This document shows, piece by piece, positions 59,689-64,000 of a stretch of DNA of 64,000 bases. Location of the stretch: positions 62,001 to 126,000 of the forward strand of contig JAFRUH010000033.1 of the NCBI GenBank assembly GCA_017438975.1, in the 5' to 3' direction. The notes under the pieces were generated by a model. The model did not search any database. It saw only the letters and a list, made by a program, of their open reading frames with translations, and was not told the DNA's origin. Source of the DNA: Bacteroidales bacterium (GTDB lineage Bacteria; Bacteroidota; Bacteroidia; Bacteroidales; UBA932). The translations under genes and the position numbers were made by a program. Positions within the stretch are counted from its first letter, which is position 1, and each line of letters begins with the position of its first letter.

Positions 59689-62600
59689 TTAGAAAGTGAT
59701 CTGGGCACCGACCGTGAAGGTCTTGACAATATAGGCGCTGAGGTTCGCGTAAGCTTCGGGATCCCAGCCCTGCGGGAACTTGGAGATGCTGAACGGATCC
59801 GTGGCGGCCGTGTAGAGACGGAGCCGCTGGACGTTGATCTTCTTGGTCAGACGAGAAGGAACGGTGTAGCTGAGCGTGATGTTCTTCATACGGAAGTAGG
59901 CGCCGTTGAAGAGCCAGTAGTCGGTCATCTGCTCATAGTTGTTCTTCGCGGAGTTGGTGAGGGTCGCTCTCGGATACTTGGCAACGGCATTCTGCTCGGG
60001 GGTCTTCAGTTCGCTGTAGTACCACTTGTCGTATTCGACCGGGAAGGTGTAGGCGTCACCGTCACGGTAGACCATCGCCTGGTCGAGTTTCGTGAGGACG
60101 TAACCGATGCCCTGGAAGGCCATGGAGAGGTTCCAGTTCTTCCAGCCGAGGTTGATGTTGCCGCCGTACTGGTAGTGCGGGGCGGAACTGCCGAGGACCG
60201 TACGGTCGTAGTCGGCGTTGATGATTCCGTCCGGCTCGCCATCCGGGCCGCCGAGGTCGGAATACTGGACATCGCCCGGCCTGACGTTCGTATAGAGCAG
60301 GGCGGCGTTGTCGATCTGCTCCTGGCTCAGGAACAGACCCGGGGAACGGTAGCCGTACCAGGCGTTGTACTCGACACCTTCCTTGATGATGTTGCCTCCA
60401 AGGCTCTGGTAGCCGCCGAGGTTGCCCATGATGGACTTGTAGTCGGAGACGTTGAAGGAGGCGGCATAGGAGAAGTCGCCGACGCGGTCGTTCCAGCCGA
60501 CCTGGAGTTCCCAGCCGGTGGTATGCATGTCACCGATATTGTCCTGCGGGTCGCTGTATCCGAGCACATCGGGAATCTTCCGGGAAAGGAGCATGTTGTA
60601 GGTGTTCTTCCGGAAAACGTCGGCGGTAACGCTGAGGCGGTTCCGGAACATCGTCAGGTCGACGCCCACGTTCCAGGTCTTCGTCGTTTCCCAGGTGATG
60701 TCGCGGATTGCATACGCGGTCTGGGCGGCGGTCATCATGGAGATGATTTCGGTTGCCGTGTACATCGGGACGGAACCGAGGTCCATGATACTCTGCCACG
60801 GGTAGTTACCGATCTTCTCGTTGCCGAGGGTACCGTAGGAAGCGCGGATCTTCATGAAGTCGAGGGCCTTGAGGTTCATCGCCTTGACCCACGGCTCTTC
60901 CGTAACAACCCAGCCGAAGGATGCGGACGGGAAGAAACCGCCGCGGTAGGCGCTGTTGAAGCGCGAAGACATATCGTACCGGGCGTTGAACTGGAAGAGG
61001 TAGCGGCCGAGGATGTCATACGTAATCCGTCCGAAATAAGAGCGGTAGGCGTTCTCGGAGGCGTTTCCGGTGCTGGAGAGGAAGTTCTTGTTCCCGCGGT
61101 TGAGGTACGGATAGGAACTGAGTTCCATCTGGTCGGAGCCGCTGGAGAGGGATTCGGTCCAGGCATAGTAATCCTCGTAGCCGAGGAGCCAGGTCGTCCT
61201 GTGGTTCTTGCCGAAATCCTTCTTGTAGTTGAGCAGGAGCTGCTTGGTGATGTTCATCGAATTGGTCCTGCTTTCCGTCAGGGTGTTGAATGCGCAGCCG
61301 CTGAGCGGGTTCTCGGAGAGGACGCCGGGCTCGCGGTAGTAGTAGGCCTGCTTGATGAAGTCCTTCTCCCGGCTGTTGCGGAGCGACGGGGCGAAGACGC
61401 CGGTGATCGTAAAGTCCTTGAACGGAGTGATCGTAATGGAAGCCTTTGCATAGAAGGCGTCCCGCCAGGTGTTGTCGAAGCCGCCGGAGTGGATGCGGGC
61501 GTAGGTGTTGGTTCCGTTGTTGCCCGGGCCCATCGTCCCGTCGGACCAGACGGCCGCATAGATCGGGTTGTACTTGAACGCGGCCTGGACCGGGTTGACC
61601 TTGTTGTTCGCGCGGAGGCGGTGGTTGAAGGTCATGTCGAGCGAAGCCGAGATGAACTTGTTGACCTTGATGTCGTTGTTCAGACGGGCGGTGTATTCGT
61701 CGGAATAGCGTCCGACATAGAGCGCCTGCTCGTTCGCGTAGGAGATCATCGCCTGCGACTTGATGTACTCGTTGCCGTAGCTGATGCTGATCCGGTGCTT
61801 GTGCTGCGGGGCGGTCTTCGCAATCATAAGGGCGTCCCAGTCGGTCAGGGGATAGTCGTCCGGATAGAGCTCGTGGTTCGCCATGTAGTTGTCCACGAAT
61901 TCCTTCTCATACTGGAAGTACTCCCTTCCCTCCGGGTTGCCGGCGTCGTTCCACTGGGCTTCGTTCTGGAGTTCCATGAAACGGGTCGGGCTGACCTGGA
62001 TTGGATGGGTCGTCCGGGACAGGAGGCTGAAGCTGCCGTTGTAGTCGATGTGGAGGCTGCCCGGCTTCGCACGCTTGGTCGTGACGATCAGGACGCCGCC
62101 GGAAGCCCGGGCTCCGTAGATGGAGGCGGAGGCCGCATCCTTCATGACCGTGATGTTGTCGATCGCATCCACGTCGACGTCATCCAGGCTGGCTGCCGGA
62201 ACACCGTCCACGATGATGAGCGGGTCGGAGTCGCCGATGGTCGTGATACCGCGGACGCGGATCGTGGCGCTGGCGCCCGGAAGGCCGCTCGAACGGGTGA
62301 CCTGGACACCTGGCATGGAGCCCTGGAGCGCCTGGGAAAGGCCGGTGGCCTGCATGGCGGAGATCTTGTTCCCGTCGACATTGGCGACGGCTCCCGTCAA
62401 GTCTTTCTTCTTGACGGTACCGTAACCGATGACGAGGACCTCATCCAGGAGTTTTGCATCCTCCTCCAGGATGATGTCGATCCGGTTGCGGTTTCCGACC
62501 GGAACGACCTGGGTCTCGTATCCCACGAAGGAGAATTCGAGTTCGGCCTTTCCGGAGGAAACGGTCAGCTCATAACTGCCGTCGATTCCGGTCGTCGTGC

Positions 62601-62754
62601 CGTTGAGCGTTCCCCGCTCGACGACGCCGGCGCCGATGACGGACTGTCCTTCCTTGTCGAGGACAGTTCCCTTGACCGTGACCTTGCCTTGGGCGAATGC
62701 CGTCCCAAGACCGAGGGTCAGGGCCAGGAGCGTCAAAATGATTCGATTTTTCAT
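59689..62754 (-). CDS. SusC/RagA-family TonB-dependent transporter (third pair)
   Basis: The 1021-residue transporter has a signal peptide (GLGTAFAQG), a carboxypeptidase-regulatory-like domain (KGTVLDKEGQSVIGAGVVE), a plug (EVLVIGYGTVKKKDLTGAVA, DPLIIVDGVPAASLDD, YGARASGGVLIVTTKRA) and a barrel ending VKTFTVGAQITF. I start at ATG 62754 (MKNRIILTLL); upstream in-frame sequence runs into the oxidoreductase gene and lacks signal features. The spacer to that gene is only 34 bases, so SusC is read from a promoter outside the window. Confidence 0.95.
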   Translation of the reverse strand: MKNRIILTLLALTLGLGTAFAQGKVTVKGTVLDKEGQSVIGAGVVERGTLNGTTTGIDGSYELTVSSGKAELEFSFVGYETQVVPVGNRNRIDIILEEDAKLLDEVLVIGYGTVKKKDLTGAVANVDGNKISAMQATGLSQALQGSMPGVQVTRSSGLPGASATIRVRGITTIGDSDPLIIVDGVPAASLDDVDVDAIDNITVMKDAASASIYGARASGGVLIVTTKRAKPGSLHIDYNGSFSLLSRTTHPIQVSPTRFMELQNEAQWNDAGNPEGREYFQYEKEFVDNYMANHELYPDDYPLTDWDALMIAKTAPQHKHRISISYGNEYIKSQAMISYANEQALYVGRYSDEYTARLNNDIKVNKFISASLDMTFNHRLRANNKVNPVQAAFKYNPIYAAVWSDGTMGPGNNGTNTYARIHSGGFDNTWRDAFYAKASITITPFKDFTITGVFAPSLRNSREKDFIKQAYYYREPGVLSENPLSGCAFNTLTESRTNSMNITKQLLLNYKKDFGKNHRTTWLLGYEDYYAWTESLSSGSDQMELSSYPYLNRGNKNFLSSTGNASENAYRSYFGRITYDILGRYLFQFNARYDMSSRFNSAYRGGFFPSASFGWVVTEEPWVKAMNLKALDFMKIRASYGTLGNEKIGNYPWQSIMDLGSVPMYTATEIISMMTAAQTAYAIRDITWETTKTWNVGVDLTMFRNRLSVTADVFRKNTYNMLLSRKIPDVLGYSDPQDNIGDMHTTGWELQVGWNDRVGDFSYAASFNVSDYKSIMGNLGGYQSLGGNIIKEGVEYNAWYGYRSPGLFLSQEQIDNAALLYTNVRPGDVQYSDLGGPDGEPDGIINADYDRTVLGSSAPHYQYGGNINLGWKNWNLSMAFQGIGYVLTKLDQAMVYRDGDAYTFPVEYDKWYYSELKTPEQNAVAKYPRATLTNSAKNNYEQMTDYWLFNGAYFRMKNITLSYTVPSRLTKKINVQRLRLYTAATDPFSISKFPQGWDPEAYANLSAYIVKTFTVGAQITF

Positions 62755-62788
62755 AAATGATTGTGTTATTGTGTTGTGTTGTATTTCT

Positions 62789-64000
62789 TTACAGGCAGGC
62801 TTTCCCCTTGATGAGTTCCGCACGGAGCTCCCCGTAATCCAGGTCTTTCGGCTGGATTCCCTTTGCGAGAGACAGCGCCGCGGCGGTTCCGGCGGCCTGG
62901 CCGAGGGCCATGGCCGGCGGCATGACGCGGATGGCACCCGCAGCGGCGGAATCGGCGGAGACGCACCGCCCCGTCAGCAGCAGGTTCTTCACGCCAGCCG
63001 GCAGAAGCACCCGGTATGGAATGCCGTATTTATCTTTCTGGATGGGCATGTACAGGCCTCCGGCAGGACCGCCCATGGCCCCGTGCACGTCGATCGAGTT
63101 GGCGGAAAGGAGGATGTTGTCCTCCGGGATGACACCGTCGATCAGGTCCTGCACCGGCAGGACGAAGTCTCCGTGGACATGGCGCGATTCGCGGATACCC
63201 ATGACGGAACCGGTCCCCATCAGGGTCGCCTTTTCGCACCCGGGGACATACTTGTGGAAGAAGTGCATCAGTTCCTGGACTTGGCGGCGGCCCTCCTCCT
63301 CGGCGGAAGAGAGACTTTCGGCGTCCGTGGCGTCGACGCCGTGGATCCGGGTGCAGTTGGCGACCCACTGGTCCTTCTCGACGGAGCGCCAGATATTGAC
63401 CGACTTCCGGGCGAGGTCCCATTCTCCGTTCGCTTCCGCTTCGGCGACCCGCCAGTGCAGGCACCGGTAGCTGACTCCGTTCACGCGACGGAATTCCGGA
63501 AGGTGCGGCTCGACCTCGGCGATGAGCCGGTCGGTGTCGATATTGTTCATCCGGAAGAAGAGGGAGGAGGGCTGGACGCGGCCCGCCTCGGGATCCCCGA
63601 AGACGCAGGGAGCCCCGGCGCGGAAGGCGACGGTGCCGTCCCCGGTCGCGTCGATGACCATCTTCGCCTCGGCGGCCTCCAGCCCGGAGGGGGTCAGCAG
63701 GACCGCCCCGCAGATTGCGTCGCCCTTCATGATGGGCTGGGCGAAGAGACTGTTGTACAGTACCTTGATCCCCGCTTCCTTGCACATATGGTCATAGACG
63801 ACCTTCAGCAGTTCGGGATCGAAAGGGGTGACATGGTCATGACCCTCGCTGATCCAGGCCGTGAACTCGGTCTTCTGGCGGATTCCGCTCGGATGCAGGG
63901 CGCCCCCGATCGCGACGAGCCGGTCGACGACCTCTTCGAAGAGTCCCCGGATAATCATTTCCTCGCCCTTGGCGTCATAGCAGGTCATGAAAGGACCGAC
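62789..64000 (-). CDS. FAD-dependent oxidoreductase, 5' end outside window (PF12831 type)
   Basis: The frame is open to the right edge, giving 403 residues; the N-terminal FAD-binding motif lies beyond it. Seen are GPFMTCYDAKGEEMIIRGLF, DATGDGTVAFRAGAPCVFGD and the C-terminal LLTGRCVSADSAAAGAIRVM, with PPAMALGQAAGTAAALSLA near the end. It is paralogous to the protein at 48940-50379. It is the first gene visible of the long minus-strand array and precedes SusC by 34 bases. Reaction unknown; two such enzymes in one array suggest paired redox steps. Confidence 0.85.
   Translation of the reverse strand, partial: VGPFMTCYDAKGEEMIIRGLFEEVVDRLVAIGGALHPSGIRQKTEFTAWISEGHDHVTPFDPELLKVVYDHMCKEAGIKVLYNSLFAQPIMKGDAICGAVLLTPSGLEAAEAKMVIDATGDGTVAFRAGAPCVFGDPEAGRVQPSSLFFRMNNIDTDRLIAEVEPHLPEFRRVNGVSYRCLHWRVAEAEANGEWDLARKSVNIWRSVEKDQWVANCTRIHGVDATDAESLSSAEEEGRRQVQELMHFFHKYVPGCEKATLMGTGSVMGIRESRHVHGDFVLPVQDLIDGVIPEDNILLSANSIDVHGAMGGPAGGLYMPIQKDKYGIPYRVLLPAGVKNLLLTGRCVSADSAAAGAIRVMPPAMALGQAAGTAAALSLAKGIQPKDLDYGELRAELIKGKACL

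Noticed and set aside
58003-62760. A 1585-codon open frame on the plus strand opposite SusC, BACON and SusD genes
   Set aside because: It is antisense to three well-supported genes, has Arg/Gly/Asp/Val-rich composition without domains, and arises because GC-rich codons keep the opposite frame open.
62755-62937. N-terminal extension of the third SusC gene by 61 codons
   Set aside because: The extension lies partly in the oxidoreductase gene, is Arg/Ser/Pro-rich and would bury the signal peptide that starts at 62754.

Overview
The window (about 57-60% GC by eye) is chromosomal DNA from a member of the Bacteroidota, most likely a high-GC gut-type Bacteroidales lineage. Four things point there: three SusC/SusD pairs, many exported lipoproteins with a Cys after a short signal peptide, a SusR-like membrane regulator, and promoters of the Bacteroidota type (TTTG, 19-20 nt, TAnnTTTG). 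I cannot name genus or species. No tRNA, rRNA, CRISPR array, integrase or transposase was found.  Layout: (1) 1-6323 is mostly housekeeping: the end of a glutathione peroxidase gene overlapped by an OhrR-type repressor, nhaA, a short-form ahcY, a TPR/membrane/LuxR regulator, a fabG-like reductase and a ComF-like protein. (2) 6343-21235, minus strand, is a beta-glucan polysaccharide utilization locus: SusR-like regulator, SusC, SusD, a five-module surface glycan-binding lipoprotein, GH16 laminarinase, GH3 beta-glucosidase and a CotH-kinase lipoprotein. (3) 21303-24333 holds mutS and a small membrane protein. (4) 24358-38034 is an accessory sugar locus: NAGPA-like phosphodiester glycosidase, AraC regulator, ROK kinase, MFS transporter, a gene remnant, two atypical GH28 genes, a SIS-domain protein, a GDPD phosphodiesterase, a calcineurin-like phosphoesterase and an atypical GH2. 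The second GH28, GDPD and phosphoesterase genes form a 3.8-kb cassette bounded by an exact 53-bp direct repeat of the 3' end of the SIS gene. (5) 38119-41885 holds a two-domain FAD oxidoreductase, an Lrp/AsnC regulator and metY. (6) 42006-47728, minus strand, is a SusC/SusD pair with a propeller-like lipoprotein and no enzyme, ending in a strong terminator nested in a larger inverted repeat. (7) 47904-64000, minus strand, is a long operon-like array: FAD oxidoreductase (cut by the window edge), SusC, BACON lipoprotein, SusD, an unknown 312-aa protein, two paralogous metallo-beta-lactamase-fold lipoproteins, a 107-aa protein, a sodium/solute symporter, a second FAD oxidoreductase and a LacI regulator.  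How it works together: region 2 is a familiar bind, cut, import and finish pathway for beta-1,3(-1,4)-glucan. Region 7 has the import half of such a system, but where glycosidases would sit it has FAD oxidoreductases and exported MBL-fold proteins, so its substrate is open. Regions 4 and 7, and the 53-bp repeat, are the parts that most deserve a second look.
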